Notes: generated from the letters alone by a model not told the origin. A DNA stretch of 18,132 nucleotides from Hyphomonas sp. (GCA_024743015.1 JANSXJ010000025.1:1-18132), one strand, 5' to 3'; positions 1 to 7,686 are shown, numbered from the stretch's first letter. Translations and numbers: made by a program.

Positions 1-362
<362 letters not shown>

Positions 363-385
363 TCAATTGTTACAAATTCGTGTGG

Positions 386-401
386 TTAACGCCCCATTAA
401 C
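386..401. promoter_or_regulatory. Candidate CtrA binding box (TTAA-N7-TTAAC)
   Basis: TTAA at 386-389, seven bases, then TTAA at 397-400 followed by C: a perfect match to the CtrA response-regulator consensus of alphaproteobacteria. It lies in the 170-bp divergent region between panC and the hypothetical gene/mipZ pair, 24 bp before the ATG at 425. That places it over or just downstream of a promoter for the plus-strand pair, where binding could repress or activate. CtrA control is inferred from motif and position only. Confidence 0.55.
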
Positions 402-424
402 CGTTTGGGGCGAAATTTTAACGC

Positions 425-880
425 ATGAGAAAGCCCATCCTTCCCCGCTTCAAGTCGCTGCTGAGTGCAGCATGTTCCGCGCTTTACACTCGCCAGGTGA
501 AGCCGGCCTCCTCTGACCTCAATCGCGACCCGGCAGTGCCGGATCTTGAGCCAGATGATGAAGCTTGGTTGTTTGAGTCTGACGCAGCATATGAAGCCAA
601 GCGCGTCGAGCTTTCAAACGATATGAATGCGCTGGCAGATGACCTATCTGACCTTCGCGAAGCACTCGCTTTGATCCACGGCGAAACCCCGTTCCCAGTT
701 GAAGCCACCACGCTCAAGCCATGTGCCGTCATCCATCATGACGATATGCTCTTCGAAGGCGAAGTCGAAGCCCCGTTCATTCCAGCACAGGAAGAAGTCA
801 GCGGCGGCGAAGGCGTATACCTCTTCGGGGATGCCCCAACCTTCCAGGACGAGGTGCCTGCTCAACAGCACGCAGCCTGA
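425..880 (+). CDS. Hypothetical acidic protein upstream of mipZ
   Basis: I do not recognise this 151-residue protein. It has a basic, hydrophobic N-terminus (about residues 1-26, possibly an amphipathic helix: K/R with LL, AACSAL), then an acidic body (DLEPDDEAW, SNDMNALADDLSDLREALALIHGE) predicted partly helical, and an acidic Pro/Glu-rich tail. There is no clear signal peptide or membrane segment. It ends 26 bp before the mipZ ATG on the same strand, so the two are probably cotranscribed. Support for it being real: it fills the space between panC and mipZ, has an alphaproteobacterial amino-acid composition, and no better competing frame covers this stretch. The ribosome site before ATG 425 is weak (GGGGCGA). 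A link to cell division is only guilt by association. Confidence 0.6.
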   Translation: MRKPILPRFKSLLSAACSALYTRQVKPASSDLNRDPAVPDLEPDDEAWLFESDAAYEAKRVELSNDMNALADDLSDLREALALIHGETPFPVEATTLKPCAVIHHDDMLFEGEVEAPFIPAQEEVSGGEGVYLFGDAPTFQDEVPAQQHAA

Positions 881-906
881 TGACCTAGAAAAGAGGCGCC
901 CCGGCA

Positions 907-1797
907 ATGCCCGACGGACATGGACATATAGGCGATTCCGCCGACACACTTACACTTTCAATCCCGGCACAAAAACAGTGCCGGGTTGTTGTTGTAGGTA
1001 ACGAAAAAGGCGGCGCCGGGAAGTCTACCGTATCCGTGCATCTTGCGATCGCCTTGATGCGGATGGGATTGAAAGTCGGAGTCATCGATCTCGACGTTCG
1101 TCAACGTACGCTGACCCGCTATCTCGAAAACCGCATGCGTTGGATGCAATCGACCGGAGCACAGCTTCCGATGCCGGAGATTATCCGCGTCGATGCAAGC
1201 TCTGAGCGCGATCTCGATATTGCCGAAAAAGAAGAGACCGAGCGGTTTCACACCTCTCTCGAACGTCTCAAAGAAGTCTGCCAGGTTGTGATTGTCGACG
1301 CCCCGGGCGGAGATACGTACCTGTCGCGGATCGCGCATATGGCCGCCGATACTCTGGTTACGCCACTAAATGATTCTTTCGTGGACTTTGATCTGCTCGG
1401 AGATGTGAACCCGCAAACGCTGGAAGTCCTGCGCCCCAGTTTCTATTCGGAAATGGTCTGGCAGTGCCGCAAGAGCAAAGCGCGGACATCGCGCCAACCC
1501 ATCGACTGGATTGTGATGCGCAACCGTGTTTCACCGCTCGAAGCTCGCAACAAACAGAAAGTCGGTGAAGCACTGTCCAATCTGTCAAAACGGATCGGGT
1601 TTCGCCTCGCGCCCGGCCTGTCCGAACGGGTCATTTATCGCGAGCTTTTCCCGGCCGGCCTGACCCTGCTGGATCTCACCGAGAGCGGCTCCAATGTCTC
1701 CTTCACGATGAGCCACGTTGCTGCGCGCCAGGAGCTGCGAGATCTCGTTATCCTGCTGCAATTGCCAGAGCTTGCGGGCACCGAGATCTCTTTCTAG
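907..1797 (+). CDS. mipZ: MipZ, ParA/MinD-type ATPase positioning the division site
   Basis: MipZ forms a bipolar gradient through interaction with ParB at the origins and inhibits FtsZ assembly away from midcell. The 296-residue protein carries a deviant Walker A GNEKGGAGKST (signature K34, catalytic K39), switch I DLDVRQRT (61-68) and Walker B/switch II DAPGG (131-135). It also has the MipZ hallmark TPLNDSFVDFDLLG (152-165), which separates it from ordinary ParA and MinD. It has about 20 more residues before the first beta-strand than I recall for Caulobacter MipZ. No internal start before the Walker A exists in frame, so ATG 907 (AGAGG about 10 nt upstream) stands. It follows the acidic hypothetical gene by 26 bp. 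Its stop is 5 bp from the convergent stop of the adhesin, with no terminator between them. Confidence 0.95.
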   Translation: MPDGHGHIGDSADTLTLSIPAQKQCRVVVVGNEKGGAGKSTVSVHLAIALMRMGLKVGVIDLDVRQRTLTRYLENRMRWMQSTGAQLPMPEIIRVDASSERDLDIAEKEETERFHTSLERLKEVCQVVIVDAPGGDTYLSRIAHMAADTLVTPLNDSFVDFDLLGDVNPQTLEVLRPSFYSEMVWQCRKSKARTSRQPIDWIVMRNRVSPLEARNKQKVGEALSNLSKRIGFRLAPGLSERVIYRELFPAGLTLLDLTESGSNVSFTMSHVAARQELRDLVILLQLPELAGTEISF

Positions 1798-1802
1798 CGT
1801 CT

Positions 1803-4800
1803 TTACCAGCCCCAACGCACACCCGCGCGCGCGCCATACTCATCGCGGTCTGGGACAACTCCAAGGGCCATATTCGCGGACCAATTGCTGTGCAGACGCG
1901 CTGTCCCTGAGAAAGCCAAGGCGGTTTTTCCACTAAAGTAGCCGACATTACCAGTGAGGGCGAACCGCTCATTCGCTTGCAACCAGCTTGAGCCTGCAAG
2001 AGCATTCGACACCGCAATGCCGGCTGAATGCTCGTCCAGCCGTTGCTGCGCGTGAACCAGGGCAGACGCGAGCATATCAACCTCGAGATCCAGCTGTGTG
2101 AAGGAGGATTGGAGCGACTGGATCGCTACCGCGTTGTTGCTGATCGCCTGCTCGCTATTGGCTATCCGAACCTGATTTTCACTGATCGACGCCTGCGCAT
2201 GCACTAGCGCGGTTTGGTTGGCTGAAATATTCTCTTCATGGGTCTCGATATTGATCTCCGCGGCGTCCAGGCGCGCGCCTTGATCGACCATTGTCACTTC
2301 AGCTGTACCCAGTCGGCCTTCATGGTCGATGACATTGCTTTGCAGCTGACCAATCTCTGCTGTGTGCCCTTCAAGCTCTGACTGATGCTGCTCCAATCTG
2401 AGCTCGTGCGTTGAAAGCTGGTCTTCTGTCTGAGCGAGGCGCTCTGTGTTGTCTTCAATCGTCTCGGCATTGTTGGAAATCAAAACCGCATTGTCTTGAT
2501 GTGCCAGTCTGTTTTGCTCGATTGCTGCACCGTTTCCTTGGATCGCTGACCGGTTGTCAGAAATATCAGCCTGCGCCCCCTCAAGTCCAAGCTCCAGATC
2601 AGCAATACTCTCTTGATGGCTCTCCAGATTGATCTCCGCAGCTGCCAGGCGCGTGCCCTGATCGACCATGGTCGCCTCAGCCGAATCCAGTCGGCCTTCA
2701 TGGTCGATCACACTGCTTTGCAACTGATCAATCTCTACTGTGTGCCCTTCAAGCTCTGACTGATGCTGCTCCAGTGTTATCTCATGCGTGGAAAGCTGGA
2801 CTTCTGTCTGAGCGACGCGCTCGGTGTTGTCTGCAATCGTCTCGGCATTGTTGGAAATCAAGACCGCATTGTCTTGATGTGCCAGTCTGTTTTGCTCGAT
2901 TACTGCAGTGTTTCCTTGGATCGCACTCACATTCTCGTCGACCCGGCGCGAGGTTTCTTGAAGGGCTTGAGCATTCCCCTCAATCGCTGATCGGTTTTCA
3001 GAAATATCGCCTTGTGTTCCCTCAAGCCCAAGCTCCAGATCAAGAATGGCTTCAGTGTTCTGCTGGGTCTGCTCAAAACTCGTTTCCGATAACCCGCGCA
3101 GATTGGCAATCGCGGACGCGTTCTCGTCGACACGCTCATTGGTCTGCGAAATTGCTTCCCGGTTTTGCTCGATGCCAGCGCTGTTCTCGGCAATGGTCTC
3201 AACGTTTGTTAGGATGGACTCGCGATTGACACCGATCGCATTCGCGTTCCCCTCCACCTCTTCATCCAAGGCAGAAATCGCGCCCGTATTTTCGCCAATC
3301 GCCGCCGAGTTCTCCTCCAGACGTTGCTGCTGCCCGGCGATTGTATTGGAATTTTCAGCCACCGTCTCTTGGGTGGCACTAAGATCACGCCGCGTTCGCG
3401 CGATCGTTTGTTCGTTTGCGGACACGCGCTCAGCCGTTTGGCTTATGAACGCGGTATTGTTGTCAATGTCGTCGCGATTTTCCGAGATGGCATTCGTGTT
3501 TTCAGCGAGGCTGCTCTCCACCTCTTCGGTTCTTTCTTCCAGGGTCGAGACATGGGCCTCGGTTTCGGCGATGGCGCGGGTGTTTTCCTGCGTCCGTCGC
3601 CTTATGTTGCCTATCGCAACGCCCCCAGATCCAATTTCATCCGCCAAGGCCCCGATCGCGGCCGAATTCTCGTCCAGACGCTGCTGCTGCTCGGCGATTG
3701 AACTGGAGTTTTCAGTCACCGTCTCTTGCGTGGTGCCAAGATCGCGCTGCGCTTGTGCAATCGCTTCCTCATTTACAGAAACGCGCTCAGCCGTTTGAGT
3801 CGTGAACGCGGTATTGCGGTCTATAGCTTCGCGGTTTTCCGAGATGGCATCCGCGTTGTGAGCAAGGCCGCTCTCAACTTCCTCGGTCCTTGTTTCCAAG
3901 GCTGAGACCTGGGTCTCGGTTTCGGCGATGGCGCGGGCGTTTTCCTGCGTCCGCCGTCTGATGTCGCCTATCGCAACACTCCCAGTCCCAATCTCATCCG
4001 CCAAGGCCCCGATCGCGGCCGCGTTTTGGCCAATCGCCATCGCGTTCTCGGAAATGCCAGCGGTGTTTTCGCCGATATCGAAAGCGTTTTGCGCAATACC
4101 GGATTCCGCGTCTGAAACATACGTGTTCAGGCTCTCAATCTGCTGCGCATTCTGTTCGGCCAATTGCGTATTGCTCGCGGCTTGCTCGCTGACCGCGCTC
4201 AATTCTACACCTTGAGAGTCAAACTGAACTTGAAGCGTGTCGAGGCGCTGACTGACCGTGTCCACGCGGCTGGATAATGTACCGAACTGGTTGAAGTTCA
4301 CGGCGTCAAAGGCATCCGTGCCGTCTGCGACATAGGAAATACGGCGCAGCAGGGACTCATCTTCATCCGTCGTCGCCGGATCATCGGCGCGCCCAATCGA
4401 AACTGTATAGTCATCAGCAGCGATGGAATTTGCCCCGAGCGCAACCGAGTAACGGCCCCGGGCTTCGGCCAGCATCCCGAGCGCAGTTGAATATCTCTCC
4501 GCGGCAAGGCTATTCGCGCCAATTGCCAAGCTCCCAAAGCTGCCTTCCGTTACGTTGGCATTGTACCCCAAAGCCGTCCCCACCAGCGCCTGATCGCCAA
4601 CGCCCGCATTGGTTCCAATGGCCACGCTGTCAAATTCAAACGCATTTGCGCCTGTACCGATGGCAATACTCTGCCCGCCTTGGGCATTTGCGGCTCCGCC
4701 GATAGCGAGCGCCCCACCTGGATTGGCTATCGCCGCGGGCCCATCGCTATTGACTTGAAAGTACTGAGCGTCCGCCAACAACCGCTCGTAACTATCGACA

Positions 4801-5981
4801 AGGTTCAACAGCGCGCCTGAATTGTCAGAGATCGCAGTGCGATTAACGCCAATCTCGACCGCGTTGGCATCGACTCTGGACTCCACCGTGTTGAGCTGTC
4901 CGACATTCACCGCATCGGTATCGTTCATACCCGCCGCAACATAGGTGAGGCGACGCCGCAGCGTTTCATCTTCTGGTGAGATTGGATCGTCTTCGCGTCC
5001 GAATGATACGGTATCGGCCTCATCGGCTATGGACGTCGAGCCAATTGCAACGGCCCTCAAGGCCGTGGCTTCGGCTTCAAAACCCAGTGCGGTGGCCCGT
5101 ATCCCATCGGCGTGCGATTCGCCGCCGATTGCCATCGATGCAAATGCGCCATCCGCCACGCCGGCATGATAGCCGAGCGCCACACCAAAGGCCGCTTCAT
5201 CGCCAACACTGGCATACTCTCCGATAGCCACCGCATCTGTGCTCCCCGCATAGGACGCGCCGCCGATCGCGATCGCATTGCTGCCCGCAGCATTTGCCGC
5301 CGCAGAAGTAGCGCGAATGTCCACATAGTCTGTGACCTCATCCAGTGAGCCGATCCGGGTTTCGACAGACTGAATGGCAGCAAGGTTTGTGGAGATATCG
5401 ATCGCATTGTCGCTGATATTGGTCGCAACCGCCTCGAGCTGGCTTAGCGTCACGGCATCATTCGAGTTTTGCGCGTCCGCGAGATTGGTGATGCGCCGCT
5501 TCAAGGTCGAGGAGCCGACCGAAACTGTATTGGCGTCGGCCGCAACAGAATCGGCGCCGAGCGCGACTGAATGCGCCGCAGTAGCTTTGGCGTAAGCTCC
5601 AAGCGCCGTGGAATAGTACCCGTCCGCATCGCTAACTGCACCGATCGCTGTGCCGGCAAAAGCGGCGCCATCGACCTCTGCCTGAAATCCGAACGCCGAT
5701 CCTATATGGGCCGCCGCGTCGATATGTGCGTCGGTTCCGACCGCGACAGAATCATTTGCTTCAGCTTCGGCATCCAGTCCGATGGCGATACCCCCTTCCT
5801 GATCAGCCCGCGCGTTATTGCCGATCGCGATCGCGTCGTCACCGGTCGCCTCAGCCTCGCCCTCAGCGCTGTTAATGTCGATCAATTCCGAGCGTAAATC
5901 ACCAATGGTCTGTGCCATTGCAGCGGGCGAATTCAGCCAGATCACAGACAAGGCCGAGCTTACGAATAACGGTGTTTTCAC
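1803..5981 (-). CDS. Trimeric autotransporter adhesin (YadA-like, type Vc secretion)
   Basis: Surface adhesin of 1392 residues that would trimerise and export itself through its C-terminal anchor. Signal peptide 1-23 (cleavage after AMA). Three head modules follow, each of YadA-type 14-residue repeats (SVAVGTDA, AIAIGGAS, SVAIGTNA patterns) closed by a HIM-like connector: heads about 45-157, 234-329 and 424-531, connectors about 161-182 (RRITNLADAQNSNDAVTLSQL), 342-364 and 546-566. Then a coiled-coil stalk about 568-1310 with two families of long internal repeats. The neck and four-strand YadA anchor fill about 1311-1392, ending in the aromatic residue W1392. Start is GTG at 5981, with GGAG 7 nt upstream; an ATG-TGA start-stop overlaps it. 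AraC-type operator candidates lie 111-152 bp upstream. Ligand unknown. Confidence 0.95.
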   Translation of the reverse strand: MKTPLFVSSALSVIWLNSPAAMAQTIGDLRSELIDINSAEGEAEATGDDAIAIGNNARADQEGGIAIGLDAEAEANDSVAVGTDAHIDAAAHIGSAFGFQAEVDGAAFAGTAIGAVSDADGYYSTALGAYAKATAAHSVALGADSVAADANTVSVGSSTLKRRITNLADAQNSNDAVTLSQLEAVATNISDNAIDISTNLAAIQSVETRIGSLDEVTDYVDIRATSAAANAAGSNAIAIGGASYAGSTDAVAIGEYASVGDEAAFGVALGYHAGVADGAFASMAIGGESHADGIRATALGFEAEATALRAVAIGSTSIADEADTVSFGREDDPISPEDETLRRRLTYVAAGMNDTDAVNVGQLNTVESRVDANAVEIGVNRTAISDNSGALLNLVDSYERLLADAQYFQVNSDGPAAIANPGGALAIGGAANAQGGQSIAIGTGANAFEFDSVAIGTNAGVGDQALVGTALGYNANVTEGSFGSLAIGANSLAAERYSTALGMLAEARGRYSVALGANSIAADDYTVSIGRADDPATTDEDESLLRRISYVADGTDAFDAVNFNQFGTLSSRVDTVSQRLDTLQVQFDSQGVELSAVSEQAASNTQLAEQNAQQIESLNTYVSDAESGIAQNAFDIGENTAGISENAMAIGQNAAAIGALADEIGTGSVAIGDIRRRTQENARAIAETETQVSALETRTEEVESGLAHNADAISENREAIDRNTAFTTQTAERVSVNEEAIAQAQRDLGTTQETVTENSSSIAEQQQRLDENSAAIGALADEIGSGGVAIGNIRRRTQENTRAIAETEAHVSTLEERTEEVESSLAENTNAISENRDDIDNNTAFISQTAERVSANEQTIARTRRDLSATQETVAENSNTIAGQQQRLEENSAAIGENTGAISALDEEVEGNANAIGVNRESILTNVETIAENSAGIEQNREAISQTNERVDENASAIANLRGLSETSFEQTQQNTEAILDLELGLEGTQGDISENRSAIEGNAQALQETSRRVDENVSAIQGNTAVIEQNRLAHQDNAVLISNNAETIADNTERVAQTEVQLSTHEITLEQHQSELEGHTVEIDQLQSSVIDHEGRLDSAEATMVDQGTRLAAAEINLESHQESIADLELGLEGAQADISDNRSAIQGNGAAIEQNRLAHQDNAVLISNNAETIEDNTERLAQTEDQLSTHELRLEQHQSELEGHTAEIGQLQSNVIDHEGRLGTAEVTMVDQGARLDAAEINIETHEENISANQTALVHAQASISENQVRIANSEQAISNNAVAIQSLQSSFTQLDLEVDMLASALVHAQQRLDEHSAGIAVSNALAGSSWLQANERFALTGNVGYFSGKTALAFSGTARLHSNWSANMALGVVPDRDEYGARAGVRWGW
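2223..3041 (-). repeat. Second pair of long stalk repeats (147 and 126 residues) in the adhesin
   Basis: Residues 981-1127 and 1128-1253 are copies: both begin DLELGLEG, share IEQNRLAHQDNAVLISNNAETI, and end AAEIN-E-H. Copy A is 147 residues (21 heptads) and copy B 126 (18 heptads). The difference is a 21-residue block flanked in copy A by two SAI-x-GN motifs (998-1003 and 1019-1024), consistent with loss, in copy B, by recombination between those short repeats. Confidence 0.9.
3318..4031 (-). repeat. Two tandem 119-residue (357-bp) repeats in the adhesin stalk
   Basis: Residues 651-769 and 770-888 are copies of one stalk unit, each opening with AAIGALADEIG, then VAIG-IRRRTQEN and RAIAETE, and continuing through NTAF-QTAERVS-NE and TQETV-ENS. 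The period of 119 residues is exactly 17 heptads, so the coiled-coil register is unchanged across the junction. A third partial start (ENSAAIGEN) follows at about 890. Confidence 0.9.
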
Positions 5982-6092
5982 ATCAATACTCCGAACAAGT
6001 ATTGAGAATGCCGCCCTGCCCGCGCGCAGGATTGCTACGGACCAGTCCCAAGGTTGGTCGCATTAGGGTGAAGCTCGATGCACCTCGAAGTC

Positions 6093-6110
6093 ATTGTCCG
6101 TGCATCTCAA
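6093..6110 (-). promoter_or_regulatory. Candidate AraC-type operator upstream of the adhesin gene
   Basis: Minus-strand 18-mer matching TTGAGA-N6-GANAAT (it reads TTGAGATGCACGGACAAT), ending 111 bp before the adhesin GTG. A second, weaker copy (CTGAGA-N6-GAAAAG) lies at 6115-6132, exactly 22 bp further upstream, so the two face the same side of the helix. Just downstream is TTCGAGGTG-CATC (6077-6089), which also recurs next to the operator of the 8880 gene with one mismatch. A possible -10 (CCTAAT) is at 6062-6067. Confidence 0.55.
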
Positions 6111-6256
6111 GTTACTTTTCCCGACGTCTCAGATCGTTTCGATGAGATCCGTATACGTTGTTGTATATATTATGAAATTATCCAAACTGGCGGTGCATTC
6201 TCGCACCCGCTCAACGTGTCACTTGTCTCGCCAGATTTCGCTTACGATCCGGCAAT

Positions 6257-7318
6257 TTAGGATTGCGGCACACCGTTTTGTTCCACGCTGAACCAGTCGA
6301 GCATTGGATCGTTCAGCGTACGGCGAGGTTCACCACTCATATCTGCCCGATAGCCCGTTTTAAACAACGAACCCGGCGGGCGCCCAAATGCCAGTTTTAC
6401 GGCACGGTTGAAATTCGCATCCGAGGAAAACCCCCACCGCTCAGAGACTTGGCTGAGTCGTCCGCGACGGATGCCGCCTGTCGCGAGATCCCATATCGCG
6501 GAAAACAGGCGCCGGTCCTGAATACGACGACGCACCCCGCCGTCCAGTTCAAACATCCGATAAAGCGTTGCGCGCGACATATTGAACAGCTCGCAAATCT
6601 GTCGAGGTCCCAGATTGGGGTCCTCGAGATGCGTATCAATATATTTTCGGATCAGATTGCGTCGGCCGATCCACCACTCTTCACGATCCGAGACCGGGGT
6701 CCAGGACTCCTGAATCTCCGATTTCAGTAAAGTGATCAGGCTTTCCGGATCAAATGCTTCACCGCCACTGCGCGCAAAGTATCGGTCGAGCAGCACCGCA
6801 AGCTGGTGTCCGCGCGGGGAGTCTACGTCCAAAACAATCGGCGCGACAGGATCCGCATCGGTGAGACCGAGTTCAGATCTTGGGATCATCACTTGCTCGA
6901 TTTCCGCATTGTGATGGCTACCACGAAACTGCTGCTTAAAATCAGTGATCGTGATAATTCCGGGGCGGTGTACATAGTTAGAGTCGGAAAACTCGATCGC
7001 GGCGAACCCCGAGTGTAACCGCTGAACGGAAACAACGCCGCCTGACTGATGCTGCTGACCTTGGCCATGTTGGAACAATTCGCATCCGGTTGCGAACCGG
7101 GCACCGACCAAATGCCCTTCGGCCCTGCTCTCAAACAGGTTGGTGCCATCCGGTCGCCGCGGATGTAACAGATTGATCGATTGGACGGGGGCCCACAGGT
7201 CGAGCCAGTCTTTCATCGACACAGCCCGCATATCCCAGCCAGCGAGTTTTTCTACTCCGGTGTGACCAGGCTGAGCATTCGACGCTTCGGCGTCAGGCGT
7301 TTTGAGAACTAATTGCAT
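6257..7318 (-). CDS. AraC-family transcriptional regulator (paralogue 1, next to the adhesin)
   Basis: The 353-residue protein has an N-terminal AraC-binding-like sensor domain (about 30-200) and a C-terminal double helix-turn-helix domain (about 220-320). First recognition helix: MSRATLYRMFE (247-257). Second: FSSDANFNRAVKLAFG (297-312), followed by PPG. The DNA-binding domain is about half identical to that of the protein at 7837-8880, and both recognition helices are nearly identical, so the two probably bind the same sites. It lies 275 bp upstream of the adhesin on the same strand. ATG at 7318 has no convincing ribosome site; the candidate promoter ends so close to it that the mRNA may be leaderless. 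Internal ATGs at residues 30 and 35 are alternatives. It is likely an activator that autoregulates; effector unknown. Confidence 0.9.
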   Translation of the reverse strand: MQLVLKTPDAEASNAQPGHTGVEKLAGWDMRAVSMKDWLDLWAPVQSINLLHPRRPDGTNLFESRAEGHLVGARFATGCELFQHGQGQQHQSGGVVSVQRLHSGFAAIEFSDSNYVHRPGIITITDFKQQFRGSHHNAEIEQVMIPRSELGLTDADPVAPIVLDVDSPRGHQLAVLLDRYFARSGGEAFDPESLITLLKSEIQESWTPVSDREEWWIGRRNLIRKYIDTHLEDPNLGPRQICELFNMSRATLYRMFELDGGVRRRIQDRRLFSAIWDLATGGIRRGRLSQVSERWGFSSDANFNRAVKLAFGRPPGSLFKTGYRADMSGEPRRTLNDPMLDWFSVEQNGVPQS

Positions 7319-7327
7319 AGTTCAATG

Positions 7328-7370
7328 AGTATCTGAATTTCAGACCCCTGAAATTCTCATCACGTCTCAA
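7328..7370 (-). promoter_or_regulatory. Promoter/operator of AraC paralogue 1: operator, palindrome and -10
   Basis: Operator candidate at 7353-7370 (TTGAGACGTGATGAGAAT on the minus strand): two TGAGA half-sites 10 bp apart. After 19 nt comes a -10-like GATACT (7328-7333), only 9 nt before the ATG at 7318. A perfect 9-bp inverted repeat (GAATTTCAG / CTGAAATTC, 4-nt spacer, 7335-7356) overlaps the proximal half-site and fills the space to the -10, ending one base short of it. It could be the site of a second regulator or a repressive hairpin. Confidence 0.5.
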
Positions 7371-7444
7371 ACTTTGAAGATATCGCATAGTCTAGGAAAC
7401 TATTCAAAAACACTCTGGCGTCGTTTTTGATATTTTATTCAATA

Positions 7445-7487
7445 TTGAGACGTTTGGATAATGACGATTGTTTGTAGATACCATAAT
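7445..7487 (+). promoter_or_regulatory. Candidate operator plus -10 facing the plus strand
   Basis: The 18-mer 7445-7462 (TTGAGACGTTTGGATAAT) matches TTGAGA-N6-GANAAT and agrees with the paralogue-1 operator at 14 of 18 positions, but in the opposite orientation. Nineteen nt later is CATAAT (7482-7487, five of six to the -10 consensus), the same spacing as at both AraC-family promoters. No good -35 is present, which fits an activator-dependent promoter. A start near 7494 would give a transcript into the terminator at 7594-7637. Confidence 0.5.
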
Positions 7488-7493
7488 CCGATT

Positions 7494-7637
7494 GCGTGCG
7501 GCGGGGATCAAACCTCTTTGCACACGTGAATAGCTCTTAACTTTCTTTTGGTTGCGGTAACTAACGTCCCCTAGTACTCACGTGATCAAAAGATGCGCCT
7601 TGGCCGTTTACGCAGTCGGCCAAGGCGCAATTTTTTT
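7494..7637 (+). ncRNA. Putative small RNA (about 145 nt) ending in a strong intrinsic terminator
   Basis: Inferred from a plus-facing operator/-10 (7445-7487) and a plus-strand terminator (7594-7637) with no plus-strand gene between or around them; both flanking genes run on the minus strand. No ribosome site with a credible reading frame is seen, and I do not recognise a known RNA family. The 5' end is an estimate from the -10 position. The terminator could instead serve the minus-strand gene at 7837-8880, which is why confidence is moderate. Confidence 0.4.
7594..7637 (+). terminator. Strong intrinsic terminator, possibly bidirectional
   Basis: Perfect 13-bp GC-rich stem (TGCGCCTTGGCCG at 7594-7606 with its complement at 7617-7629), 10-nt loop, then AA is followed by seven T (7631-7637) on the plus strand. 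In the minus direction the stem is followed by the weaker tract TCTTTTG (7587-7593), so it may also end the transcript of the AraC-family gene at 7837-8880, 200 bp past its stop. Confidence 0.85.
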
Positions 7638-7686
7638 GTAGAGAATTGCTGGCAGGAACCTGACATGCGCCCGGCCGACGGCGCGA

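Noticed and set aside
3046..3798. 250-codon plus-strand open frame inside the adhesin gene
   Set aside because: It is antisense to the repetitive stalk; its Ser/Ala/Phe-rich composition is what the opposite strand of Glu/Asn/Ala heptads gives, and it has no domain or ribosome site.
2223..4031. Regular repeats that could be mistaken for a CRISPR array or tandem-repeat island
   Set aside because: The repeats are in-frame coding sequence of the adhesin stalk with long, diverged units; there are no short identical repeats with unique spacers.
6040..6059. GACCA-N10-TGGTC inverted repeat in the adhesin leader
   Set aside because: Only 5-bp arms with a mismatched interior; too weak to call an operator or riboswitch.
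6078..6260. 60-codon plus-strand frame upstream of the adhesin
   Set aside because: It runs through the operator and AT-rich promoter region and has no ribosome site or recognisable sequence.
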